Of a stretch of 64,000 nucleotides of DNA, positions 17,370 to 27,800 are shown one piece after another. The stretch is from assembly GCA_013359265.1 (NCBI GenBank), contig JABWCD010000001.1:229000-292999 (forward strand), written 5' to 3'. The position numbers were made by a program, and so were the translations under genes. The notes below the pieces were generated by a model. That model was not told where the DNA came from and did not search any database. It worked only from the letters and a program-made list of their open reading frames with translations. Each line of letters opens with the position of its first letter. Position 1 is the first letter of the stretch. Origin of the DNA: Candidatus Hydrogenedentota bacterium (GTDB taxonomy: Bacteria; Hydrogenedentota; Hydrogenedentia; Hydrogenedentales; SLHB01).

Positions 17370-17996
17370 ATGACTGGATATAAAAGCCGTGTGGTTCTTG
17401 CAGGGATCTGCGTGTCGGCGGCTGTTTATGCCGCCTCCGAGGCTACTTCACTCTTCGACGGCAAGTCGTTCGAGGGTTGGGAAGGCAACCTGAAGGTGTT
17501 TCGCATCGAAGACGGCGCAATTGTCGGTGGATCGCTGAAGGAAAAAGTCGCGCGCAACGAGTTTCTCTGCACAACAAAAGCATACGGCGATTTCGAGTTG
17601 CACGTATCCTTCAAGTTGCTCGGCGAGGGCGCGAATGCGGGCATACAGTTCCGAACCAAGCGCATTCCCAACCATCACGAGGTGTCCGGCTATCAGGCCG
17701 ACATGGGCGAAGGCTATTGGGGCGCGCTCTACGACGAATCGCGCCGCAAGAAGATTCTCGCCGCGCCCGACAAAGAAACTGTCGCGAAGGCCGTAAAACT
17801 GAACGACTGGAACGAATACGTCATTCGCGCCGAGGGCAAACACATCCAGCAGTGGCTGAATGGCGTGAAGACGGTCGATTACACGGAGACCGACGAAAGC
17901 ATCGATGCGAAGGGTGTCATCGCACTTCAGATCCACGGCGGTCCACCGAGCGAAGCGTGGTATAAGGAAATCACGATTAAGGAATTGAGCAAGTAG
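17370..17996 (+). CDS. DUF1080 (3-keto-disaccharide hydrolase / LamG-like) secreted protein
   Basis: The 208-residue protein begins with a signal peptide (about 1-21). It shows the DUF1080 signatures SLFDGKSFEGWEG, FELHVSFKLLGEGANAGIQFR and DWNEYVIRAEGKHIQQWLNG. The fold is a concanavalin-like jelly roll; members are linked to hydrolysis of 3-keto-glycosides. An AGGAG ribosome-binding site precedes the ATG. A sulfatase gene follows after a 7-base tandem repeat, so the two may be co-expressed. Confidence 0.88.
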   Translation: MTGYKSRVVLAGICVSAAVYAASEATSLFDGKSFEGWEGNLKVFRIEDGAIVGGSLKEKVARNEFLCTTKAYGDFELHVSFKLLGEGANAGIQFRTKRIPNHHEVSGYQADMGEGYWGALYDESRRKKILAAPDKETVAKAVKLNDWNEYVIRAEGKHIQQWLNGVKTVDYTETDESIDAKGVIALQIHGGPPSEAWYKEITIKELSK

Positions 17997-18017
17997 TCTT
18001 CGGTCGTAATCGTAATC

Positions 18018-18066
18018 GGGTTTCGGGTTTCGGGTTTCGGGTTTCGGGTTTCGGGTTTCGGGTTTC
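18018..18066 (+). repeat. Seven perfect tandem copies of the heptamer GGGTTTC
   Basis: The heptamer repeats without error from 18018 to 18066. It lies between the DUF1080 stop (17996) and the sulfatase ATG (18072), only five bases before that start. It occupies the place where the ribosome-binding site should be. Such arrays change copy number by slipped-strand mispairing. Confidence 0.9.
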
Positions 18067-18071
18067 GAAGA

Positions 18072-19493
18072 ATGCAAATCACATCCAGACGGCAATTCAT
18101 TTCCGGTAGTGCAGCGCTCGCCGCTGCGTCAGCACTCTCAATAGGTTCCAGTTCCGCAGCCACGCGTAAACCGCATATCTTGCTCATGCTCGCCGACGAT
18201 CTTCGGGCTGACGGTTTCAGCGGGTTGGGTAGCCCTGTCGGAAAGACGCCGAATTTTGACGCGATCATCGAGCGCGGGTGCATTTTTCGCAAGGCGTATA
18301 CGATGGGATCGATGATCGGCGCGGTGTGCATGCCGAGCAGGACGATGCTGTTGACGGGGCGGTCACTGTTTCGCGCGAAGAACGAGGCGAGCACGGAGGA
18401 TCCTGCGACGCATACGCTTCCGCGCGCGATGAGGGAGGCGGGCTACGCAACGCTGCACGCGGGAAAGTTCGGCAATTCGCCGAAGAAAGTTACCGAAGAG
18501 TTCGATACGTCCGTCGATCCCGGGCACAGCGAAGGCGTCGCGAACGCGGTGATCGATTTCATTCGTACGCGTCCCGCGGACAAGCCGATGTTCATTTACA
18601 TGGCCGGGCCGGAACCGCACGACCCGCAGTTCGCGCCGGAGGAGTTTTATGCGCAATACAAGCCTGAGGACATTCCGTTGCCTGCGGCGTTCGCGCCATA
18701 CCATCCGTTCGACAACGGCTGGATGACGGGACGCGACGAGATGACGCTGCCGTTTCCGCGCACGCCGGAGAACATTCGCGGGAAGCTGGCGCGGTATTAC
18801 GCGTCCATTGCGTACCTCGACGCGCAGTTTGGGCGGGTGGTCCAGGCGCTGAAGGACGCGGGCGAATACGACAACACGCTATTCGTAATTGCTGCGGATA
18901 ACGGGTTGTCATTGGGCGAACACGGGTTGCTGGGCAAGCAGAATGTATACGAGTTTGGCGGGATGCACGTGCCGCTGGTGTTTGCCGGGCCGGGAATTTC
19001 AAAGGGCGAGACGAATGCGCTGGCTTATCTCATGGATTTGTTCCCGACCGTGTTTGGCCTGACGGGGACGCCGCTGCAATCGCGCGTGGAGGGGAGGGAC
19101 TTGTCGCCGGTGATCCGAGGCGAAGCCAAGGGCGTGCGCGATTGGTTGTACACCGCGTATGAGAAAGGGCAGCGCGCCATCACGGACGGCCGATGGAAAC
19201 TCATCAAGTTTCCGCACATCGACAAGACAGTGCTCTTCGACCTGCAGGCCGACCCGCACGAAGAACATGATCTTGCACAGGCGCCCGAGCACGCCGATCG
19301 CGTGCGGGTGATGATGTCGAAATTGGCGGAGCTTCAACGCGACCTCGACGACCCAGTCCCGCTGACCGCCGAGGTTATTCAACCCGCGGAGTGGTCGCCA
19401 GACAGGCTGACACCCGAACAGATTCAATACCAGAAGGAAGAGACGGCGCGGTGCGCAAGCAACGAGGCGTTCGAGGCGTCGAGGAAGAAATGA
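18072..19493 (+). CDS. Tat-exported type I sulfatase
   Basis: Sulfatases hydrolyse sulfate esters using a formylglycine made from an active-site Cys. Here the CxPSR motif is C86-M-P-S-R90 within CMPSRTMLLTGR. Calcium ligands D42/D43 lie in LMLADDLRADG, and ADNGLSLGEHG provides the second metal and substrate region. The N-terminus (SRRQFISG, then a hydrophobic stretch) is a twin-arginine signal, and length (473) is typical. The first ATG after the GGGTTTC array is used; no clear ribosome-binding site is visible. It needs a formylglycine-generating enzyme encoded elsewhere. Substrate unknown. Confidence 0.92.
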   Translation: MQITSRRQFISGSAALAAASALSIGSSSAATRKPHILLMLADDLRADGFSGLGSPVGKTPNFDAIIERGCIFRKAYTMGSMIGAVCMPSRTMLLTGRSLFRAKNEASTEDPATHTLPRAMREAGYATLHAGKFGNSPKKVTEEFDTSVDPGHSEGVANAVIDFIRTRPADKPMFIYMAGPEPHDPQFAPEEFYAQYKPEDIPLPAAFAPYHPFDNGWMTGRDEMTLPFPRTPENIRGKLARYYASIAYLDAQFGRVVQALKDAGEYDNTLFVIAADNGLSLGEHGLLGKQNVYEFGGMHVPLVFAGPGISKGETNALAYLMDLFPTVFGLTGTPLQSRVEGRDLSPVIRGEAKGVRDWLYTAYEKGQRAITDGRWKLIKFPHIDKTVLFDLQADPHEEHDLAQAPEHADRVRVMMSKLAELQRDLDDPVPLTAEVIQPAEWSPDRLTPEQIQYQKEETARCASNEAFEASRKK

Positions 19494-19650
19494 GTACCAC
19501 CCCATACCAAAGGTGGAAGCACCCGAGGAATCTTGATTTCGAGGCGCTGCGGCCGTTCGGGCCAACCAGCCGAGTTTATTGATTTTCGGGCGTTTTCTTG
19601 GGATTATGACCGGTGCTTGGTGAGTTGTTCTGGTACCGGGATGAAGCCCG

Positions 19651-22600
19651 ATGAGAGCGTGTCTTAGCTGTATCGCGCGAGTGTGCCGCGCCGGCGTTTG
19701 CTGTTGCGTGGCCGCAGTGTTTGCATTTCCCGCGTTTTCCGACGGAACCATCAGGTACAACCGTGACATCCGCCCCATCCTCGCGGAGAATTGTTTCGCT
19801 TGCCACGGCCCGGACAAGAACACGCGCAAGGCGGATTTGCGGCTCGACAGCCGCGAAGGCGCGGCAGAAGCGCTTGGAACCGGCCGGGACTCGAGCGAAT
19901 TTTGGAAGCGCGTATCGAGTCACGACACGGACGAGATGATGCCGCCGCCCGCGGCGATGAAGAAACTTACGCCTGAGCAGATCGCAACGCTGGGTAAATG
20001 GATCGACGCGGGGGCGCCATACGAAAAGCATTGGGCCTTTCTTCCCATCGAACGGGTCACGCCGCCAGCCGTCACGAATGCGTCGTGGCCGCGCAACGAT
20101 ATCGACCGGTTCGTTCTCGCGCGGCAGGAAGCCGTGGGAATCTCGCCGAACCCGGAAGCGGAACGGCGCACGCTGGTCCGCCGCGTGTACCTCGACATGA
20201 CGGGACTTCCGCCGACGCCGGAGAGGGTCGAGGCGTTTGTGAACGATGCGGCGCCCGACGCGTACGAAAAACTGGTTGACGAAGTGCTGGCGAGCCTGCA
20301 TTACGGCGAACGCTGGGCGCGGCATTGGCTGGACTTGGCGCGGTTCGCGGAGAGCCACGGGTACGAGCAGGACTACGACCGCAAGTTCGCGTATTACTAC
20401 CGCGATTTCGTCATTCAGGCTTTCAATCAGGACCTGCCCTATGACACCTTCGTGAAGTGGCAGATCGCTGGAGACGAATTTGCGCCGGAAGACCCGCTCG
20501 CAATGATGGCGACGGGGTTCCTAGCAGCGGGGACGCACGCCACGCAGATCACGAAGAACCAAGTCGAGAAGGAGCGGTACGACGAGCTCGACGACATGGC
20601 GCGGACGATCGGCACGTCGATGCTCGGCCTGACTATCGGCTGCGCGCGCTGCCACGACCACAAGTACGACCCGATTACGATGACGGATTACTACCGGCTC
20701 ATCTCGACGTTTACGAAGACTGTGCGGTCCGACTATCCGATTGACGTCGGCCCCGACTTTTACGCGCGCGCGAAGGAGCGGTACGACGCGGAGCACAAGC
20801 CGCTGCTCGCGAGTTTGACGGAGTACGAAAAAGGCCCGCTGGTTGCGAAGTTTGAGGAATGGTTGAGCACGCAACTCACGACTCCGCCGTCGCCGCAGTG
20901 GCTTGCGCTGGACGTGTTCAACTATACCTCCGAGGGTGGCGCGCGCATGGGCCGCTTGTCGGACGGTTCGGTGCTGGTGTCGGGCGAGAATCCCGAGTTC
21001 GACACGTACACCTTCGAGGCGCGCACAAAGCTGACGGGCATCACGAGCGTGCGCATCGATGCGCTGTCCGATGCGACGATGACCTCGAACGGGCCGGGCC
21101 GCGCGGAGAACGGCAATTTTGCGCTGACGAATTTCAAGGTGGCCATCCGCCCGGACAACGGAACCGATGCGAAGACCGACTTGAAACTGGCGAACCCGCG
21201 CGCGACGTTCGAGCAGGCGGGTTACCCCGCCTCGAACGCGATCGATGCCGACGAGAAGAGCGCGTGGGCCATCGGCGAGCAGTACGGGAAGGACCAGTCC
21301 GCGATCTTCGATTTTGAAGCGCCCGCCGGTTTGCCCGAAGGGGCGGTGTTCACGTTCACACTCGAATTCAAATCCAACAGCAAACACGCAATCGGGCGGC
21401 CGCGCGTCTCGATTACGACGGCCCCGTCCCCCGCCGCCTTCGACCTTGCGCTGATGCCGCAGGACCTCGCGGACACGTTGTCGAAGTATCGCGCTCAGCA
21501 GGACGCGACGGTGTCGTCGCGCGACCGTTCGCGCCTGTTTGAGTTCTTCAAGAAACAGGACGCGAAGTGGAAGGAGCTGTCCAAGGCGGAGCGCGAGCAC
21601 GCGAAGAATGCGCCGATGCCGGGCGCGACGAAAGTGCTGATCAGCAGCGAGGGCGTGCCCGCGATCCGCACGCACACCCAGGGCGGGGACTATCTGGAAG
21701 AGACCCATTTTCTGACGCGCGGCGATCCGAACCAGAAGGGCGAAGTCGCGACGCAGGCGTTTCCGGTGGTATTGGTGACTTCGCCGGAAGGCGAGAAGCG
21801 TTGGCAGAAGGCTCCGCCGGCGGGCGCGCGCACGCCGCACAAACGCACGGCGCTGGCGAATTGGATAACGGACACCGAGTACGGCGCGGGTCAATTGCTC
21901 GCGCGGGTGATTGCGAACCGTTTGTGGCAGCACCATTTCGGCCGCGGCATTGTGCCCACGCCGAGCGATTTTGGGTTCAAGGGCGAACCGCCGACAAACC
22001 CCGAGCTTTTGGATTGGCTCGCATCGGAATTGATCGCGAACGGCTGGAGCCTCAAGTACATTCAAAAACTGATTATGACCAGCGCGACATATCGGCAGGA
22101 CGCTTCGCACGACGACGCCAAAGCGAAACTCGACCCGGCGAACACGCTGGTGTGGCATTATCCGCGGCAACGGCTCGAGGCGGAAGCGATTCGCGATGCG
22201 ATGCTGGCGGTGAGCGGGCAGTTGGACGATTCGATGTTTGGGCCGAGTACGCTCGACCCGGACATGAAGCGGCGCAGCATTTACTTCATGGTCAAGCGCA
22301 GCAAGTTGGTCTCGATGATGACGGTGTTCGATGCGCCGGACGCGACGGTGGGCATCGACCAACGGCCGTGCACGACCATCGCGCCGCAGGCGCTTTTGGT
22401 AATCAACAACCCGAACGTGCGCGAGCGCGCGGAAGGGTTGGCGCGGCGGATGTGTCCAGACGCGGCGTCGGACCTCGTTGCGGCGGTGACACGCGGGTTC
22501 ATGCTGACAGTAAGCCGGCCGCCAGGCGAGAGCGAGTTGAACAACGCGCTCGCGTTTCTCGACGCGCAGACGGCGTCATATGCCGCGAGCGGGAACGCCC

Positions 22601-22674
22601 AACCGGCGCAGACCGCAATGGCGGACTTCGCGCAGGTGCTGTTGGGGCTGAATGAATTTGTTTATATCGAGTAG
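19651..22674 (+). CDS. PSCyt1/DUF1549/DUF1553 cytochrome-domain protein
   Basis: This is a large secreted protein (1007 residues) typical of planctomycete-like bacteria. After the signal peptide comes a cytochrome c-like PSCyt1 domain with haem motif C48FACH52. DUF1549 follows with DMTGLPPTPERVEAF, the HYGERWARHWLDLARF motif and a second CARCH motif. DUF1553 then holds ANRLWQHHFGRGIVPTPSDFG and RRSIYFMVKR. A middle region of about 200 residues looks like a carbohydrate-binding or other beta domain. The family is usually paired with a DUF1501 gene, as here, with a toxin-antitoxin pair between. Function is thought to be polymer breakdown but is not established. Confidence 0.9.
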   Translation: MRACLSCIARVCRAGVCCCVAAVFAFPAFSDGTIRYNRDIRPILAENCFACHGPDKNTRKADLRLDSREGAAEALGTGRDSSEFWKRVSSHDTDEMMPPPAAMKKLTPEQIATLGKWIDAGAPYEKHWAFLPIERVTPPAVTNASWPRNDIDRFVLARQEAVGISPNPEAERRTLVRRVYLDMTGLPPTPERVEAFVNDAAPDAYEKLVDEVLASLHYGERWARHWLDLARFAESHGYEQDYDRKFAYYYRDFVIQAFNQDLPYDTFVKWQIAGDEFAPEDPLAMMATGFLAAGTHATQITKNQVEKERYDELDDMARTIGTSMLGLTIGCARCHDHKYDPITMTDYYRLISTFTKTVRSDYPIDVGPDFYARAKERYDAEHKPLLASLTEYEKGPLVAKFEEWLSTQLTTPPSPQWLALDVFNYTSEGGARMGRLSDGSVLVSGENPEFDTYTFEARTKLTGITSVRIDALSDATMTSNGPGRAENGNFALTNFKVAIRPDNGTDAKTDLKLANPRATFEQAGYPASNAIDADEKSAWAIGEQYGKDQSAIFDFEAPAGLPEGAVFTFTLEFKSNSKHAIGRPRVSITTAPSPAAFDLALMPQDLADTLSKYRAQQDATVSSRDRSRLFEFFKKQDAKWKELSKAEREHAKNAPMPGATKVLISSEGVPAIRTHTQGGDYLEETHFLTRGDPNQKGEVATQAFPVVLVTSPEGEKRWQKAPPAGARTPHKRTALANWITDTEYGAGQLLARVIANRLWQHHFGRGIVPTPSDFGFKGEPPTNPELLDWLASELIANGWSLKYIQKLIMTSATYRQDASHDDAKAKLDPANTLVWHYPRQRLEAEAIRDAMLAVSGQLDDSMFGPSTLDPDMKRRSIYFMVKRSKLVSMMTVFDAPDATVGIDQRPCTTIAPQALLVINNPNVRERAEGLARRMCPDAASDLVAAVTRGFMLTVSRPPGESELNNALAFLDAQTASYAASGNAQPAQTAMADFAQVLLGLNEFVYIE

Positions 22675-22723
22675 TTCGCACCAACTTGAATTTGAACATG
22701 CGATACATTTGGAGTGCATTTGT

Positions 22724-22921
22724 ATGACAGCACGAGTTGCCGACATGACAGTCGATGAATTGAAACAGCTCATCAGCGAGTCAGTCCATGAATCGTTTGA
22801 GGACCTCATGGAAGATCTTGCGGCTATGAATAGCCCCTCCTACATCGCATCCGTTGAAGAAGCACGGAGCCAATACAAGCGAGGGGAAATAGTCACACTG
22901 GACGAGCTGGAGCGTGGCTAA
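22724..22921 (+). CDS. Putative type II antitoxin
   Basis: A 65-residue acidic, mostly helical protein, overlapping the following RelE-like toxin gene by 8 bases, the usual antitoxin-toxin arrangement. Its C-terminal half (SVEEARSQYKRGEIVTLDEL) resembles the tails of short RelB/Phd-like antitoxins that wrap the toxin. The ATG at 22724 is used because a GGAG box lies nine bases upstream; an earlier start at 22652 would overlap the upstream gene. It sits 49 bases after the DUF1553 gene. Confidence 0.72.
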   Translation: MTARVADMTVDELKQLISESVHESFEDLMEDLAAMNSPSYIASVEEARSQYKRGEIVTLDELERG

Positions 22922-23165
22922 GTTAGTCTTCACCAAACGTGCGCAACGTGACTATGATTGTCTCGACACAGCAACAAAGAAGCGAATGCTCGACATACTC
23001 AAGGTTTATGCGGTTGATCCTATGAAACATGCAAAGAAGCTCTCACAGTCGAGACTAGGGACGTATCGCTACCGGATCGGTGAATATCGAGTTGTATTCG
23101 ATTTCGAAGGCGAAAAGGTCGTTGTGTTGAGAATTGGCCATAGACGCGATATCTATCGACACTGA
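22914..23165 (+). CDS. RelE/ParE superfamily toxin
   Basis: An 83-residue basic protein with the RelE fold pattern: VFTKRAQRDYDCLD, then LGTYRYRIGEYRVVFDFEGEKVVVLRIGHRRDIYRH. The conserved basic and His residues of the last strand fit an mRNA interferase of the RelE/StbE type. The start is a GTG inside the antitoxin end. The DUF1501 gene begins 20 bases downstream on the same strand, so the pair is embedded in the DUF1553-DUF1501 operon. Confidence 0.85.
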   Translation: MAKLVFTKRAQRDYDCLDTATKKRMLDILKVYAVDPMKHAKKLSQSRLGTYRYRIGEYRVVFDFEGEKVVVLRIGHRRDIYRH

Positions 23166-23185
23166 GAAGTCGTCAGGACGGTCAT

Positions 23186-24673
23186 ATGCACAGCAGCAAT
23201 TTACCACATTTCCATGCAGCTCCCTCCTCGTGTTTCTGTTCACGGCGCGATTTCCTGCGTCGGACGGGGCAAGGCTTCGGGATGTTGGCGTTGGCCGGGC
23301 TGATGGACAAGGCCGGAATACTGGCCGCGCCAGCGCAAGAGGCGATTAATCCGCTCGCGCCCCACGCGCCGCACTTCGAGGCGAAAGCGAAATCGATCAT
23401 CTGGCTGTTCATGAACGGCGGGCCGAGTCAAGTCGACACGTGGGACTACAAGCCGGAACTTACGAAGCGCGATGGGCAGAAACTCGAAGGCTTCAACAAC
23501 GAGACCGGGTTCTTCGTCGAAGAAGTGGGCCCGCTGATGAAGTCGCCGTTCTCATGGCAGCAGCACGGGCAGTCGGGCACCTGGGTACCCGAGATATTTC
23601 CGAAGATGGCGCGCCACGTCGACGACATGGCGTTTATCCATTCGTGTCACACGGAAACGAACAACCACTCCCCCGCGCTGTTTCAGATCAACACAGGCTT
23701 CAACCGAATGGGGTTCCCCAGCGTCGGCGCGTGGGTGACCTACGGCCTTGGCACGGAGAACCAGAACCTGCCGGGGTACGTGGTGATGTACGACACGCTC
23801 GGGCGCGGCCTGCCGAAAGGGTATTCGCAAAACTGGGGCGCGGGGTTCCTGCCGGGGATTTTCCAGGGCACCGCGCTGAAACATCAGGGCCAGCCGATCG
23901 ACAACCTCGAACGGCTTGCGTCGATGAACGATGAACAACAGCGGCGCCAACTCGACTTGTTGGCGGCGCTGAACCGCGAACACCAACAACGCGCGGACAA
24001 TGACGCGGAACTTGCCACGCGCATCGAGAGTTTTGAACTCGCGTACCGCATGCAGATGGCCGCACCGGAAGCGCTCGACGTGGACTCGGAGCCGGAGCAC
24101 ATCAAGACGTTGTACGGACTGGACAACGAGAAGTGCACGCACTTTGCGCGTCAGTGCATCGTTGCGCGGCGCATGGTCGAGCGCGGCGTGCGGTTCATCC
24201 AGATATACAGCGGCGGCGAAGAAAACGAAAAGAGCTGGGACGGTCACCTGAATATCGAGCAAAACCATCGCGGGTTTGCCGCGGAAACGGACCAGCCGAT
24301 CGCGGGATTGCTCGCGGACTTAAAACAGCGCGGGCTGTTCGACAGCACACTCGTGATATGGGGCGGCGAGTTCGGGCGATTGCCGCTGGCGCAGCGCCCA
24401 AAGAACGATCCGAGCCGATCGGGGCGCGATCACAATCCGCACGCGTTTACGACGTGGTTCGCGGGCGGCGGCGTGAAGGGCGGCACGCATTACGGCGAGA
24501 CGGACGAAATAGGCAGCAAAGCGGCCGTGAATCGCGTGAGCGTGAACGATTTGCACGCTACGATTCTGCATTTGATCGGCATCGATCATCTCAAGCTGAC
24601 GCACCGGTACAACGGCCGCGATTTCCGACTGACTGACGTTGCGGGCGAGGTCGTGAAGAGGATCCTGGCCTGA
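23186..24673 (+). CDS. DUF1501 protein, Tat-exported
   Basis: A 495-residue protein of the DUF1501 family, which has an alkaline phosphatase/sulfatase-like fold. A twin-arginine motif SRRDFLRR lies at about residues 19-26. Family motifs include FMNGGPSQVDTWDYKP, HTETNNHSPALFQINTG, SVGAWVTYGLG, VIWGGEFGRLP and GRDHNPHAFTTWFAGGGVKGG. DUF1501 genes regularly accompany DUF1549/DUF1553 genes in planctomycete-like genomes and are presumed partners in periplasmic polymer processing. The RelE-type pair lies just upstream. Confidence 0.9.
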   Translation: MHSSNLPHFHAAPSSCFCSRRDFLRRTGQGFGMLALAGLMDKAGILAAPAQEAINPLAPHAPHFEAKAKSIIWLFMNGGPSQVDTWDYKPELTKRDGQKLEGFNNETGFFVEEVGPLMKSPFSWQQHGQSGTWVPEIFPKMARHVDDMAFIHSCHTETNNHSPALFQINTGFNRMGFPSVGAWVTYGLGTENQNLPGYVVMYDTLGRGLPKGYSQNWGAGFLPGIFQGTALKHQGQPIDNLERLASMNDEQQRRQLDLLAALNREHQQRADNDAELATRIESFELAYRMQMAAPEALDVDSEPEHIKTLYGLDNEKCTHFARQCIVARRMVERGVRFIQIYSGGEENEKSWDGHLNIEQNHRGFAAETDQPIAGLLADLKQRGLFDSTLVIWGGEFGRLPLAQRPKNDPSRSGRDHNPHAFTTWFAGGGVKGGTHYGETDEIGSKAAVNRVSVNDLHATILHLIGIDHLKLTHRYNGRDFRLTDVAGEVVKRILA

Positions 24674-24729
24674 CGCTTCTCCGACGGCTTTACAATAATC
24701 CGCGCTCCGTGTGGATTGTCTATCGTATA

Positions 24730-24798
24730 GGGGTGGGGCGAGGCTCCGTCCGAGCCGGTTCCCGAACCTGCGGCTCGGACGGAGCCTCGCCCCACCCC
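24730..24798. repeat. Perfect long inverted repeat (27-base arms) of the dispersed repeat family
   Basis: Arms at 24730-24756 and 24772-24798 are exact reverse complements. The 15-base centre can extend the stem (GGTTC with GAACC), giving a very stable hairpin of more than 30 pairs. It lies between the DUF1501 stop and the next gene on the same strand. It may terminate transcription, stabilise the upstream mRNA, or be a REP-like element. Related copies lie at 14349 and 29711. Confidence 0.9.
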
Positions 24799-24838
24799 TT
24801 CTCTCCGTTGCATTGTTTGGCATATTGGGGGACCACGA

Positions 24839-27800
24839 ATGTATCGCCGAATCATTGCCCTGTTGGCGTTAATGTTCGCCACCGTAGTTGCGCCCGCACT
24901 TGACGCGAACCGGCTCGCGTATCTTGACGATCCGAATCCGTTCTATCCTTCGCGCGACTTTCCAAAACTGATCACGCCGCAGTGGATCGGCGAACCGGGC
25001 GTCGAGGCGGCGATCATTCTTTCCATCGACGATATGCGCGATCCGAAGAAGTACGAGGCGTATCTTCGCCCGATCATCGACAAGTTGAAGGAGCTTTACG
25101 GTACCGCGTCGATGAGCATCATGGCGTGCAGCATAAGCCCGGACGATCCGCAGTTGCAGGCGTGGCTGCGGGAAGGCCTCAGTATCGAGACGCACACGGT
25201 TGCACACCCGTGCCCGCTGCTGGGCCGCGGACAGTTCGAGGAAGCAAGGGCGACGTTCGAGTCGTGCATTTCGCTGATGGCGAACATTCCGGGAAACAAA
25301 CCCGTTGCGTTCCGTATGCCCTGCTGCGACTCAATCAACTCGACCAGTCCGCGCTTTTTCTATGAGATATTCAACAAGCCGTCGCCGGGAGTGCCGCATC
25401 TTTCGATCGATTCGAGCGTGTTCAACATCACGACCGCCAACGATCCCGCGCTCCCGCGCGAATGGGTGATTCGCGAAGACGGCCGCGAACGCTTCCGCTC
25501 CTACCTTCCCTTCAAATCATTCAAGACCACGATCGAGGACTATCCCTACCCCTACATCATCGGCGACGGAATTTGGGAGTTTCCCTGCGCCGTGCCGAGC
25601 GACTGGGAAGCGCAGAACATCAACAAGCCGAACAGTCCGCAGTCGCTCGCGGACATGAAGATCGCGCTGGACGCCGCAGTCGCGAAGAAGGGCGTGTATA
25701 CGCTTGTGTTTCATCCGCACGGATGGATCGAGAACCATCAAATCGTCAACTTGATAGAACACGCGGCGACGCAGTATGGGACTCGCGTGCGATTTCTCAG
25801 CTTTCGCGCGGCGCATCAACGCTTGAATGAGCACCTCCTTGGCTGTCCGCAATCTTCGAGATTCTCACAGCCTCTCGTTGTGCGGTTACTCGACCTCAAT
25901 GAGGACGGATACATGGACGTACTCCGTGGACCGTGTTCTTCAAGCGAACCGTCACAAAGCGCGGGTTTGCTAGACGTCAATCGCGGGGTTGAACCCGACG
26001 ATGATCCAGCACACCCCGGACAGAGCAGCGCCGCCGACTTTGAAGTTTGCCGTGTATGGGACAGCGACGAAATGATCTGGAATCAGACAGAGTTTCCGTC
26101 GGGCGTGATACCGAACGCCGGAAGGACCGTTGGTGGCAGACACCGCACTCCAATAATGCCGCCGGATTCTTTGGACGGCGGACCGTACGGAAATGACAAC
26201 GGCACGCGTTTCGGCTTGGACGTTGACGGCACCCCAATCGCATTGAAGGTAACCGACCGCCACGACGGGGCTTGGCGGTTTGTCGATGGGACGTGGCAGC
26301 CCGCACCGATTCTGCTGAAGGGACTCACCATACGCAGCGACTTTCTAATGACCGCAATTGGGGGTCGAGACCGCGGTGTTCGCTTCCGCGATATCGACGG
26401 TGATGGGATTACGGAGTTACTGGTTTCCAACGATGAGCACAATGAAGTTTTTACACGAGCGGCCGCCCACAGCCGGTGGCGGAGGGCACCTTTCGCATTT
26501 CCGGCGAATCTAACGCTGATTGACTCTGATGGCCGTGATCGTGGTCTCCGGCTAATCGACGTTGACGGCGATCGCGATCTGGATATCCTCATTTCAAACC
26601 AAGATCAGTTCGCGCTCTATCTATTCGACTCCATGAAGTCGGGTTGGAGCACGACATCAATCGATGGCGCTCGCGATGGCTCTGACCCGGCAACGGCAAT
26701 TCCCGCGATAGCAGTCAATGGCGAGAACAACGGCGCATGGTTTCATTCGCGCAGTCTTTGGGTGCAGAACGAAACCACGGACAAATTGCCGGACTTGGTC
26801 GACCGGCGTTCATTCAATGACTTGCTGGCAACCGTCGAGCCGCAACCGAAATCGCCTGAGGCGGGGCTTGCGTCAATCAGTGTGCGGCCCGGTTTGCGTG
26901 CGGAACTCGTCGCGGCGGAACCGCTCGTAGTCGACCCGGTGTCGATTGCGTGGGGCGCGGATGGAAAACTCTGGGTCGTGGAAATGCGCGACTATCCACT
27001 CGGCATGGACGGCGAGGGCAAGCCGGGCAGCCGCGTGAAGTTTCTCGAAGATGTAGATGACGACGGGAAATACGACGAGGCGACGGTGTTTCTCGACAAA
27101 CTGAATTTCGCGACGGGGGTGATGCCCTGGCGCGACGGCATCCTTATCACCGCCGCTCCGAAGATCATTTTCGCAAAGGACACCAACGGCGACGGCAGGG
27201 CGGACCATCAGGAAGTCCTCTACGATGGCTTCATCCAGGGGAACCAGCAGCACCGCATCAACGGTCTGCGCTGGGGGCTCGACAACTGGATTCACTGCGC
27301 AAACGGTGACAGTGGCGGCGCGATTACCAGTACTAAGACTGGTGAGGCGCTGAACATTTCCGGGCGCGATTTTTGCTTTCGTGTCAGCGATGGCGTAATG
27401 AACGCGGAAAGCGGAATGTCGCAGTTTGGCATCGCGTTTGATGACTGGGGAAACCGCTTCGGCTGCGCGAACTGGTTGCCCGTATGGCACTACGCGCTGG
27501 ACGATCGCGCGATGCGGCGCAATCCGCATTTCGCCCCCGGCAACCCGCGCGAGTACATCGTTCCCCAAGCGCAACTTTTTCCTACGAGCCGCACGCTCGC
27601 ACGCTTTAACGATTTTGAGCACGTAAACCGCTCGACCTCGACATGCGGCATCGAAATCTATCGCGACACGATTCTCGGTAACGAGTTCTACGGCAACGCG
27701 TTCGTGTGCGAACCGGTGCACAACCTCGTCCTGCGCACGGTACTCGAACCGAATGGAGCAACCTTCACAGGGCATCGCGCGCCCGGCGAAGAAGAGTCCG

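Noticed and set aside
18018-18066. Telomere-like sequence
   Set aside because: The heptamer resembles plant-type telomere units but the array is internal, has only seven copies and lies between bacterial genes.
20521-22362. A 613-codon minus-strand open frame inside the DUF1553 gene
   Set aside because: It is the complement of a clear family member and has an Arg/His-rich composition with no motif.
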